This document shows, one piece after another, positions 1-5,283 of a stretch of 14,061 nucleotides of DNA; position 1 is the stretch's first letter; the number at the start of each line of letters is the position of its first letter. Source of the stretch: JAULZV01 sp964401885. GTDB lineage: Bacteria; Patescibacteriota; Minisyncoccia; Phycocordibacterales; JAACPR01. The notes beneath the pieces were generated by a model, which did not search any database, was not told the origin of the DNA, and saw nothing but the letters and a program-made list of their open reading frames with translations. Where the stretch lies: positions 1 to 14,061 of the forward strand of contig CAYOAC010000015.1 of NCBI GenBank assembly GCA_964401885.1, written 5' to 3'. The position numbers and the translations under genes were made by a program.

Positions 1-22
1 TTTAAATTATATAAAGTTCTCC

Positions 23-64
23 AACCTTCTCGAACACTTTCACTGCAGCTCTAAAATGTGAGCC
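23..64 (-). repeat. 42-nt dispersed repeat, copy A
   Basis: This stretch matches 797-838 at 34 of 42 positions in the same orientation with no gap. Read on the minus strand it ends in a GTGAAAGTG-TTCGAGAAGG type core. The two copies bracket the single gene at 154-756. I do not know its function; it looks like a dispersed intergenic element. Confidence 0.7.
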
Positions 65-153
65 TTCTCGAGATAGAACCAAACGGTTTATTGCCCTGCA
101 AGGTGGAATGAGTATGTTTTGAAAAAATGGTTTTACCCTTCTCGAGCAGTTTA
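62..153 (-). repeat. Two partial copies of the same repeat core (B 62-73, C 135-153)
   Basis: The core CCTTCTCGA occurs again at 63-71 and within 135-148. Copy C shares an exact 14-mer (ACCCTTCTCGAGCA) with copy D at 797-810 and lies directly after the stop codon of the 154-756 gene. With copies A and D this makes four same-orientation cores within about 0.85 kb. No gene is visible in 1-153. Confidence 0.6.
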
Positions 154-756
154 CTATTGAATATCAAAAACAATAGGAACTTTCACTGAATCTGTGCTAT
201 CAGTATCCTTAGCTCCAGCTTCTTTTATTAAAACATATCCATTTTGGCTGTCTAAGCTAGACATCCATTCTCTATCACCAACTATGAGATCAAAATGACC
301 CTCAGTATTAACACTAATTGGCGATGATGCTATTTTTTTCTCAACACCATTTACAAAACCATAAATTTCAACGACACCTGCTTCACCTTCAAATATTCTC
401 CATTTACCATTTTCAGAAAGATAACCAGTAACAGTTATGGGAAGTTTATATTTTTCAGGATTAGGATATTCTTTTTCAAGAACAAACAGAATACCCTTCT
501 CTTGCTTATAATCATACACTCCGTTTGTTTTTTCTCTTGTATTAGTTTGTTCCTCTTGAGAGTTAAAAGTCGCTTTATCCTGAATATTTTCTTTAACTAC
601 AGTATTTGTAGATGATGCATTTTGTATTTCATTTTCTCTAATTGGTTCTTCATTGTTTAAACCAGATTTAGTTTTATAAAAATAGACTCCTCCTCCAATC
701 ACAACCAACCCTACTAAAATTAATAAAACAGAAATAAATCCCTTTTGTGTATTCAT
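154..756 (-). CDS. Membrane-anchored or secreted protein with a Gmad2-like domain
   Basis: The product is 200 aa. Residues 1-27 form a pilin-like or lipoprotein-like N-terminus (MNTQKGF then a hydrophobic stretch to GGGVYFY), so the protein is probably anchored in or exported across the membrane. A polar linker rich in N, E, T and Q follows to about residue 80. The C-terminal 100 residues (PITVTGYL, GHFDLIVGDREW, GYVLIKEAG, VKVPIVFDI) resemble the bacterial spore germination/Gmad2 immunoglobulin-like fold, judged from memory of the family pattern only. I chose ATG 756 rather than the in-frame TTG at 774 because a -10 box TACAAT (minus strand, 763-768) ends 6 nt before it and overlaps the longer start. 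It is flanked by copies of a 42-nt repeat. The function of the host process is unknown. Confidence 0.75.
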   Translation of the reverse strand: MNTQKGFISVLLILVGLVVIGGGVYFYKTKSGLNNEEPIRENEIQNASSTNTVVKENIQDKATFNSQEEQTNTREKTNGVYDYKQEKGILFVLEKEYPNPEKYKLPITVTGYLSENGKWRIFEGEAGVVEIYGFVNGVEKKIASSPISVNTEGHFDLIVGDREWMSSLDSQNGYVLIKEAGAKDTDSTDSVKVPIVFDIQ

Positions 757-762
757 TCTTAA

Positions 763-768
763 ATTGTA
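763..768 (-). promoter_or_regulatory. -10 box of the 154-756 gene
   Basis: TACAAT on the minus strand (5 of 6 to TATAAT) is separated by 6 nt from the ATG at 756, predicting a leaderless transcript. I see no convincing -35. Confidence 0.5.
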
Positions 769-796
769 TCGCAAAGAAAGATTATTGAAAGGAATG

Positions 797-838
797 ACCC
801 TTCTCGAGCACTTTCACTACCTCTCTAAATGGTGACCC
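797..838 (-). repeat. 42-nt dispersed repeat, copy D
   Basis: This is the partner of copy A at 23-64 (34 of 42 identical). It sits 41 nt upstream of the start of the 154-756 gene, so that gene and its promoter lie between the two copies. Just beyond it, 851-863 (TTCCGAACTTTTG) is the exact inverted copy of 1677-1689. Confidence 0.7.
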
Positions 839-908
839 CAAAGCGTGGCTTTCCGAACTTTTGGGAAGTAAAATTAAAATTAAAATGAGTATTAACGACT
901 TAGAACTC

Positions 909-1640
909 TTAGTTTCTAAAGTCTAAGACAAAGGTTGATTGAACTATATAATTTGAATTTTTTAGTATCTCTTTTGTCTTTTCTGCTTCATCATCTGATA
1001 AAGAATATTTTTCTATCAAAAGTTCAGCTAATCCTTCAACTTTTCTGCTTTGAATAATTTCATATTTAACATCTTCTTCTTTTAAAATATTTTCTATCTC
1101 TGATTCAGTACTAAAATAAAACTCTTCTCTTCTAAGGGGTTTAACTATTCCACTAAATAATTCACTGGAAGATTTTTGAAGTTCTTCTGGATTATCCTTA
1201 TCTGCTCCTTGGTGTTGAATAATAGCAACACCCTTTGTAAGTCTTTTAATTTCAGAAATTATTTTCTTCTGGTTTTCTAATGAATTCCAAGCCAGAACAT
1301 ATCTTGAAACCGTAATATCAAAATTTTTATCATCCAGTGGTATTTTCTTTACATCACTTAATACTTTATTTTTCGCAATATTTTGACTTAAATCAAAATC
1401 ATTTATCTCTACAGCAGTTGTATCAAAATTATATTCTCCCAGATTTTCTAATAAATCTTGTAAAAATTCACCCTTATGACTCCCAATGTCCAGAAGAGAA
1501 TATATTCCTTTTATAAACTCTTTTTGAATTATTTTAGCAAACAATTCTGATGACTCGCCATAAACTAATTTTATTGTTTGGTTTCCAGAAAAACCGTGAA
1601 ATAATTTTTCAGCAAGTATTCCTTGTATTTTTGCAAGCAT
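909..1640 (-). CDS. Class I SAM-dependent methyltransferase
   Basis: The product is 243 aa and belongs to the Rossmann-fold methyltransferases. Motif I is LLDIGSHKGEFL (about 49-60), the acidic end of beta-2 is TTAVEIND (about 74-81), and a motif IV-like segment PLDDKNFDITVSRYVLAW spans about 101-118, the position where these enzymes read 'fD.v....vl.h'. The substrate is not readable from the sequence. The C-terminal third (from about 150) is lysine/glutamate-rich and has no motif I recognise. The ATG at 1640 is supported by a promoter whose -10 box ends 10 nt upstream. The gene stands alone, with no operon partner, between the inverted 13-mers at 851-863 and 1677-1689. It is full length with no frame damage. 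Confidence 0.85.
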   Translation of the reverse strand: MLAKIQGILAEKLFHGFSGNQTIKLVYGESSELFAKIIQKEFIKGIYSLLDIGSHKGEFLQDLLENLGEYNFDTTAVEINDFDLSQNIAKNKVLSDVKKIPLDDKNFDITVSRYVLAWNSLENQKKIISEIKRLTKGVAIIQHQGADKDNPEELQKSSSELFSGIVKPLRREEFYFSTESEIENILKEEDVKYEIIQSRKVEGLAELLIEKYSLSDDEAEKTKEILKNSNYIVQSTFVLDFRN

Positions 1641-1650
1641 AATTAAATAA

Positions 1651-1679
1651 ACTATATCTTATTCGATGTCTTATTGCAA
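1651..1679 (-). promoter_or_regulatory. Promoter of the methyltransferase gene
   Basis: On the minus strand, TTGCAA (1674-1679), a 17-nt spacer, then TATAGT (1651-1656), 10 nt before the ATG. The expected transcript leader is only about 3 nt. Confidence 0.6.
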
Positions 1680-1741
1680 AAGTTCGGAACATACTTTAGG
1701 GTATGTCAAAATATGTTGATAAATATGGTGGAATTTGCTAG

Positions 1742-1813
1742 TGACCCCACGGAGAATCGAACTCCGATTACCGCCTTGAAAAGGCGATGTCCTAACCGTT
1801 AGACGATGGGGCC
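1742..1813 (-). tRNA. tRNA-Glu (TTC)
   Basis: A 72-nt cloverleaf is readable on the minus strand. The acceptor GGCCCCA pairs with TGGGGTC (one G-U), the D-stem is GTCT/GGAC, the anticodon stem TCGCC/GGCGG encloses loop TTTTCAA with anticodon TTC, and the T-stem CGGAG/CTCCG encloses TTCGATT. CCA is not encoded, because the discriminator A is followed by CTA. The inverted repeat ACTTGA/TCAAGT lies just upstream (about 1815-1831). Confidence 0.95.
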
Positions 1814-1908
1814 ATACTTGAAAATATCAAGTGAAACCATAATACCAATTATTCAAAAAAAATCAAAGTTTTGCATAAATCCTGTACAAGTTTACTGTTC
1901 CCTATTAC

Positions 1909-1914
1909 TATAAG
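1909..1914 (+). promoter_or_regulatory. -10 box of tRNA-Ser
   Basis: TATAAG ends 6 nt before the mature 5' G of tRNA-Ser, so transcription may begin at or next to the mature tRNA end. There is no clear -35. Confidence 0.4.
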
Positions 1915-1920
1915 ATTCAA

Positions 1921-2007
1921 GGAAAGATGCCAGAGAGGTTGAATGGACCGCTTTCGAAAAGCGGCGTGGAGGAAACTCTACCGAGGGTTCGAATCCCTCT
2001 CTTTCCG
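1921..2007 (+). tRNA. tRNA-Ser (CGA)
   Basis: An 87-nt class II tRNA. The acceptor GGAAAGA pairs with TCTTTCC with discriminator G, the anticodon stem CCGCT/AGCGG encloses loop TTCGAAA with anticodon CGA, a long variable arm follows, and the T-stem GAGGG/CCCTC encloses TTCGAAT. CCA is not encoded (CCT follows the discriminator). It is read away from tRNA-Glu and toward the structured RNA downstream. Confidence 0.95.
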
Positions 2008-2037
2008 CCTTCGCCACGACACAACTTTTATGTAATA

Positions 2038-2065
2038 TTGCGTATTTTTATTTCTATGATATAAT
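2038..2065 (+). promoter_or_regulatory. Promoter of the structured RNA at 2072
   Basis: TTGCGT (2038-2043), a 16-nt spacer and a consensus TATAAT (2060-2065) preceded by TGA at 2057-2059, which is an extended -10. Start of transcription is expected near 2072. Confidence 0.65.
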
Positions 2066-2071
2066 ATTTTT

Positions 2072-2232
2072 TGTGCAATAAAGGCTACTAAAGGAGGCAC
2101 CAAAGCCATCAGGAAATCACTTCCTGAGAAAATGCACAAGGAGCGTAGCAGCCGTCGGCACGTTCTAGGCAATGTTCGAAAGAGTATTGTCTCCTGGGCA
2201 GCACTTGGTTCTCAAGTGCTGCCCTCTTTTTT
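2072..2232 (+). ncRNA. Free-standing structured RNA, family unrecognised
   Basis: This segment has its own extended -10 promoter, no long plus-strand reading frame and a strong intrinsic terminator. Positions 2092-2099 (AGGAGGCA) pair with 2188-2195 (TGTCTCCT) to close a 104-nt domain, which abuts the terminator stem directly. Inside are a perfect 7-bp hairpin 2109-2127 (TCAGGAA/TTCCTGA) and a hairpin 2141-2165 (GAGCGT/ACGTTC, then GCC/GGC after an AGCA bulge); GCC 2105-2107 could pair with GGC 2168-2170. I could not match it to RNase P, tmRNA, SRP RNA, 6S RNA or a riboswitch: the SRP GGAAG tip with its symmetric loop, the tmRNA T-arm and the RNase P GAGGAAAGTCC core are all absent. No gene follows on its strand, so a cis-leader role is unlikely. 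Confidence 0.65.
2196..2232 (+). terminator. Intrinsic terminator of the 2072 RNA
   Basis: A perfect 12-bp stem (2196-2207 with 2213-2224, GGGCAGCACTTG/CAAGTGCTGCCC) with loop GTTCT is followed by TCTTTTTT. The minus strand lacks a T-run, so it serves the plus-strand RNA and not the convergent malic enzyme gene. Confidence 0.9.
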
Positions 2233-2256
2233 ATATATACTTTTTCATTCATTACA

Positions 2257-3405
2257 TCAACTCTTCACTGCCATCACAACTTTCTTAACCACCCTTTTAT
2301 CAAAAGGTTTTGGAATTACATAATCTGCTTTTAATTCTTTTTTAGAAATTATACCTGCAATGGCATAAGCAACATTTATTTTTATTTCATCTGTAATTAC
2401 TTTTATTCCAGCATCGAGAACACCCCTAAATAATCCAGGAAAAGCCAGAACATTATTTATTTGATTTGGATAATCAGAACGTCCTGTTCCAAACACTGCA
2501 ATTTTTGTCTTTTTTGCATTTTCATAACTTATTTCTGGATCAGGATTTGCCATCGCAAAAACAATTGGTTTATCTGCCATTTTTTCTACCCATTCATTTT
2601 TCAAAACATTTCCCTTAGATACTCCAATAAAAATATCAGCTTCAACTAAAGCATTTTCCAAACCACCTTTAACATTTTGTTTATTCAAAATTTTTGATAA
2701 ATCTTTTTTATAAGAATTCAAATCTGTTCTATCTTTATTAATAGTATCTACCGAATCAAGCATTATCATTCTACCTGCATCAACACCCGCTTTGATTAAT
2801 AAATTGGTAACAGCAATTGCTGCTGCACCTGCACCATTTACAACAATTTTAACTTTTGTTAAATCTTTTTTAACAAATTTTAATGCATTAATTATCCCAG
2901 CAAGAACAATAATTGCAGTTCCATGTTGATCATCATGGAATACTGGAATATTTAATTCTTTCTTTAATCTTTCTTCAATTTCAAAACATCTAGGTGCAGA
3001 AATATCTTCAAGATTAATTCCACCAAAAACCGGAGCAATATTTTTGATTGTTTGAATTATTTCTTCAACATCTTGGGTGTTAAGACAAATTGGAAAGGCG
3101 TCAACATTGGCAAATTCTTTAAAAAGTAGCGCTTTACCTTCCATAACCGGAATAGCAGCTTCAGGACCAATATTGCCAAGTCCTAGAACTGCAGAACCAT
3201 CAGAAATCACCGCAACGGTATTAGCTTTAAGAGTATGAGTATAAACTGCACTTTTATCAGCATGAATTACCCTACAAACTTCAGCCACACCAGGAGTATA
3301 AGCTACGGAAAGATCATCTTTATTTTTTAATGGAAACTTTGATTTTAATTCAATTTTACCCTTGTGTTTTTTGTGTAATGCGACTGATTTTTTGTTGTAA
3401 TCCAT
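2257..3405 (-). CDS. NAD(P)-dependent malic enzyme
   Basis: The product is 382 aa. It catalyses oxidative decarboxylation of malate to pyruvate with reduction of NAD(P), in the cytoplasm. The order of segments fits the short bacterial malic enzymes: YTPGVAEV (36-43), SDGSAVLGLGNIGP (68-81), catalytic-region lysine in MEGKALLF, the metal-site segment GGINLEDISAP, HDDQHGTA, the dinucleotide-binding GAGAAAIA (about 192-199), and MANPDPEISY near the C-terminus. The length matches the single-domain form without the phosphotransacetylase-like domain of long MaeB. A TGA-TATTAT extended -10 on the minus strand (3431-3439) would give a leader of roughly 18 nt with no Shine-Dalgarno site. In a CPR-type cell it would be a rare link between organic acids and pyruvate. 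It converges on the 2072 RNA. Cofactor preference is not readable. Confidence 0.95.
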   Translation of the reverse strand: MDYNKKSVALHKKHKGKIELKSKFPLKNKDDLSVAYTPGVAEVCRVIHADKSAVYTHTLKANTVAVISDGSAVLGLGNIGPEAAIPVMEGKALLFKEFANVDAFPICLNTQDVEEIIQTIKNIAPVFGGINLEDISAPRCFEIEERLKKELNIPVFHDDQHGTAIIVLAGIINALKFVKKDLTKVKIVVNGAGAAAIAVTNLLIKAGVDAGRMIMLDSVDTINKDRTDLNSYKKDLSKILNKQNVKGGLENALVEADIFIGVSKGNVLKNEWVEKMADKPIVFAMANPDPEISYENAKKTKIAVFGTGRSDYPNQINNVLAFPGLFRGVLDAGIKVITDEIKINVAYAIAGIISKKELKADYVIPKPFDKRVVKKVVMAVKS

Positions 3406-3480
3406 ATAAATATATTGTTTATGAAAGATAATAATATCATATTAATAGCATGAGAACATGAAGATTTGATTAATGTATTA

Positions 3481-3489
3481 TGCTATAAT
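3481..3489 (+). promoter_or_regulatory. Extended -10 promoter of the 3496 gene
   Basis: TGC-TATAAT (3481-3489) ends 6 nt before the ATG at 3496, so the mRNA should start at or beside the start codon. I see no good -35, as expected for an extended -10 promoter. Confidence 0.75.
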
Positions 3490-3495
3490 TTCTAA

Positions 3496-3729
3496 ATGAG
3501 AAAATATAATGAATACTTTGGATGGTATGGAGTTATGGCTATTTTACTTGCATATGGGCTGATAACTTTTTCGATACTACAGCCAACAAATCTTTTATAT
3601 CAAATTCTAAACGGAACTGGTGCGCTTGGAATTGTAATAGATTCAATACCAGAAAAAAATCTTCAACCAATGATACTAAACACCATTTGGTTTATTGTTG
3701 CAATGTCTGCAATTATTTTATCTTTTTAA
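3496..3729 (+). CDS. Small membrane protein, CBU_0592-like
   Basis: The product is 77 aa and mostly hydrophobic, with three likely membrane segments at about 10-28, 34-50 and 61-77. The pattern YNEYFGWYGVMAILLAYGL, then LLYQILNGTGALGIVIDS, then QPMILNTIWFIVA resembles the CBU_0592-like domain of short membrane proteins of unknown role; this is recognition from memory, not a search. The start is fixed by the consensus -10 box 6 nt upstream, with no room for a ribosome binding site. The gene ends 57 nt before tsaD, which has its own promoter, so the two need not be co-transcribed. Confidence 0.8.
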   Translation: MRKYNEYFGWYGVMAILLAYGLITFSILQPTNLLYQILNGTGALGIVIDSIPEKNLQPMILNTIWFIVAMSAIILSF

Positions 3730-3770
3730 AATAAACATATTCAAATAACTATTTTAATAATTTTATTTTG

Positions 3771-3779
3771 TGCTACTAT
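3771..3779 (+). promoter_or_regulatory. Extended -10 promoter of tsaD
   Basis: TGC-TACTAT ends 7 nt before the tsaD ATG at 3787. The same geometry occurs at valS. It predicts a leaderless tsaD mRNA. Confidence 0.7.
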
Positions 3780-3786
3780 CCCCTGT

Positions 3787-4965
3787 ATGAAAATCTTATC
3801 AATAGAAACATCTTGTGACGAAACAGCTATCGCTCTTGTTGAGGTAAATATTTCTGATTCAAAAATTGAAGCCAAAACAATTCATTCAGAGCTTTTTTCT
3901 CAAATCGATATCCATAAAGAATTTGGTGGAGTCTTCCCCGCTATTGCAAAAAGAGAACATGCGATACATTTACCTATTTTGTTAGAGAAGATTTTGAAAA
4001 ATCCCGGGCTCGTCGCAGGATCTCCCGATGCTAATACTGAAACATTGGGACGAGCCCGGGATGCCAGCGCTTCAATCTGGTCAGAAATAGAATTACTTCT
4101 TTCTCGTGAAATTGGGCTTTTTGAAAAAACAAAAAAAATATTTCTAGAAAATCCAAGACCTGAGATAGACATGATTGCAGTAACACAGGGCCCAGGACTT
4201 GAACCTGCTCTTTGGGTTGGAATAAGTTTTGCACGAGCACTTTCACTTTATTGGAACATTCCTTTAATTGGAACCAATCATATGAAAGGTCATATCTTTT
4301 CAGTTTTACTCAATCAACAAAATATCGAGTTCCCTGCTCTTGCACTTTTAATTTCTGGAGGGCACACAGAATTAGTAGAGATGACTTCAGTTTCAGAATT
4401 TAATATTATAGGAAAAACAAAAGATGACGCAGTTGGAGAATCTTATGATAAAGTTGCGAGAATGCTCGGTTTTGAATATCCTGGAGGACCAAAAATTGCC
4501 GAGCTCGCTGCGCTCGCTCGGCAATCCAATATCGGAAGCGGTCCAATCACTTTACCTCGCCCAATGCTTCATACTTCCGATTTAGATTTTTCTTTTTCTG
4601 GTTTAAAAACGGCAGTTTTATATAAAACAAAAGAATTCGAATTTCTTGACGACAATACAAAAATGCAAATTGCCCACGAATTTGAGCAAGCAGTTTGTGA
4701 TGTCATTTTGAAAAAGATTCAAAAAGCGCTCGACCAAAAAATATACAAAACACTCATAGCTTCAGGTGGTGTAATCGCTAACTCATATTTAAGACAAAAT
4801 CTTCAAGAATTAGCCGATAAAAACTCTTTAACCCTTCTTTTACCAATGATGAATGACTCTACAGATAATGCTCAAATGATAGCTGTAGCAGGAGCAATTG
4901 ATTCAATTAACCATAAACCCTCAATAAACCCAGAAATTAGAGCCTCCGGGAACTTGCTTTATTAG
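3787..4965 (+). CDS. tsaD: tRNA N6-threonylcarbamoyladenosine transferase TsaD
   Basis: TsaD works with TsaB and TsaE to move the threonylcarbamoyl group from threonylcarbamoyl-AMP onto A37 of ANN-decoding tRNAs. The ASKHA-fold landmarks are present: IETSCDETAIALVE (6-19), QGPGLEPALWVG (134-145), the metal-binding H165 and H169 in NHMKGH, LLISGGHTELV (188-197), and DFSFSGLKTAV (268-277). At 392 aa it is longer than the usual 330-350. Much of the excess lies in residues about 72-98, encoded across a 14-bp GC-rich inverted repeat (4001-4062); a smaller one (4495-4525) encodes IAELAALARQ. Both keep the frame open, so the gene is probably functional. The start is supported by a -10 box 7 nt upstream. 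Confidence 0.95.
   Translation: MKILSIETSCDETAIALVEVNISDSKIEAKTIHSELFSQIDIHKEFGGVFPAIAKREHAIHLPILLEKILKNPGLVAGSPDANTETLGRARDASASIWSEIELLLSREIGLFEKTKKIFLENPRPEIDMIAVTQGPGLEPALWVGISFARALSLYWNIPLIGTNHMKGHIFSVLLNQQNIEFPALALLISGGHTELVEMTSVSEFNIIGKTKDDAVGESYDKVARMLGFEYPGGPKIAELAALARQSNIGSGPITLPRPMLHTSDLDFSFSGLKTAVLYKTKEFEFLDDNTKMQIAHEFEQAVCDVILKKIQKALDQKIYKTLIASGGVIANSYLRQNLQELADKNSLTLLLPMMNDSTDNAQMIAVAGAIDSINHKPSINPEIRASGNLLY
4001..4062 (+). repeat. GC-rich palindromic insert 1 inside tsaD
   Basis: Perfect 14-bp inverted repeat ATCCCGGGCTCGTC (4001-4014) and GACGAGCCCGGGAT (4049-4062) around a 34-nt spacer. It is GC-rich in an AT-rich gene and translates in frame into about residues 72-92 of TsaD, between alpha-helical core segments where the family is variable. 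Confidence 0.8.
4495..4525 (+). repeat. GC-rich palindromic insert 2 inside tsaD
   Basis: Perfect 10-bp inverted repeat ATTGCCGAGC (4495-4504) and GCTCGGCAAT (4516-4525) with an 11-nt GC-rich loop, encoding TsaD residues about 237-247. Composition contrasts sharply with the flanks. Confidence 0.75.
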
Positions 4966-4966
4966 G

Positions 4967-4995
4967 TTGACTTTTGAGTAAAAATGTTCTATCCT
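4967..4995 (+). promoter_or_regulatory. Promoter of the structured RNA at 5002
   Basis: TTGACT (4967-4972), a 17-nt spacer and TATCCT (4990-4995), starting right after the tsaD stop codon. Transcription should start near 5001-5002, exactly where the closing helix of the RNA begins. Confidence 0.65.
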
Positions 4996-5001
4996 AGTAT
5001 C

Positions 5002-5246
5002 AACAGGCCTCAGCTCTACCTATTGAGTATATTTGCAATCAACCAGCCAGTTGCAAGCATAAATTATACTCTCTAAGATATTGCGAGGAACAAAAAACGA
5101 ATCTATCGTCCCAAGAAGATTCGATACGGAGTGAATTACCGTTGCCTGTTCAAAAAAAGCGGGCTTGATTGTGCATTTTCATACATGGCACAACAATACT
5201 CAAATTCATGGACAGTCCACTTCTCGGAGGTGCTGTCCATTTTTTT
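5002..5246 (+). ncRNA. Second structured RNA, between tsaD and valS, family unrecognised
   Basis: The 318-nt gap between tsaD and valS holds a promoter, helices and a terminator. Positions 5002-5008 (AACAGGC) pair perfectly with 5144-5150 (GCCTGTT), beginning at the predicted transcript start. Inside are a long hairpin 5025-5071 (GAGTATA/TATACTC, then TTGCAA/TTGCAA) and a hairpin 5098-5123 (CGAATC/GATTCG). A further hairpin 5169-5193 (TTGTGC/GCACAA) precedes the terminator. A tRNA synthetase follows, so I looked for a T-box leader: the conserved GGTGG-type T-box sequence and antiterminator are absent, and valS has its own promoter after the terminator. The simplest reading is an independent small RNA; a valS attenuator of a new kind remains possible. 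Confidence 0.6.
5208..5246 (+). terminator. Intrinsic terminator before valS
   Basis: Stem ATGGACAG/CTGTCCAT (5208-5215 with 5233-5240), a TC bulge, then CACTTC/GAGGTG around loop TCG, followed by TTTTTT. It ends 37 nt before the valS start. Confidence 0.9.
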
Positions 5247-5267
5247 ATGGAAAAAAAAGAAATATTT

Positions 5268-5276
5268 TGATACTAT
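5268..5276 (+). promoter_or_regulatory. Extended -10 promoter of valS
   Basis: TGA-TACTAT ends 7 nt before ATG 5284, the same layout as tsaD. It lies after the terminator of the upstream RNA, so valS can be transcribed independently as a leaderless message. Confidence 0.65.
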
Positions 5277-5283
5277 GTCATAC

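Noticed and set aside
2092..2195. SRP RNA (AGGAGCGTAGCAGCC resembles the SRP AGCAG segment)
   Set aside because: The GGAA-type tetraloop tip and the opposing CAGG side of the symmetric loop are missing, and the hairpin arrangement does not fit.
2132..2323. 63-aa plus-strand frame
   Set aside because: It overlaps the structured RNA, its terminator and the malic enzyme 3' end.
5002..5246. T-box riboswitch for valS
   Set aside because: No T-box consensus (GGTGG-containing) or antiterminator is visible, and a separate promoter follows the terminator.
5131..5283. A 51-codon N-terminal extension of ValS
   Set aside because: It runs through a structured RNA and its terminator, lies before the valS -10 box, and has no resemblance to ValS; ATG 5284 fits the family and the promoter.
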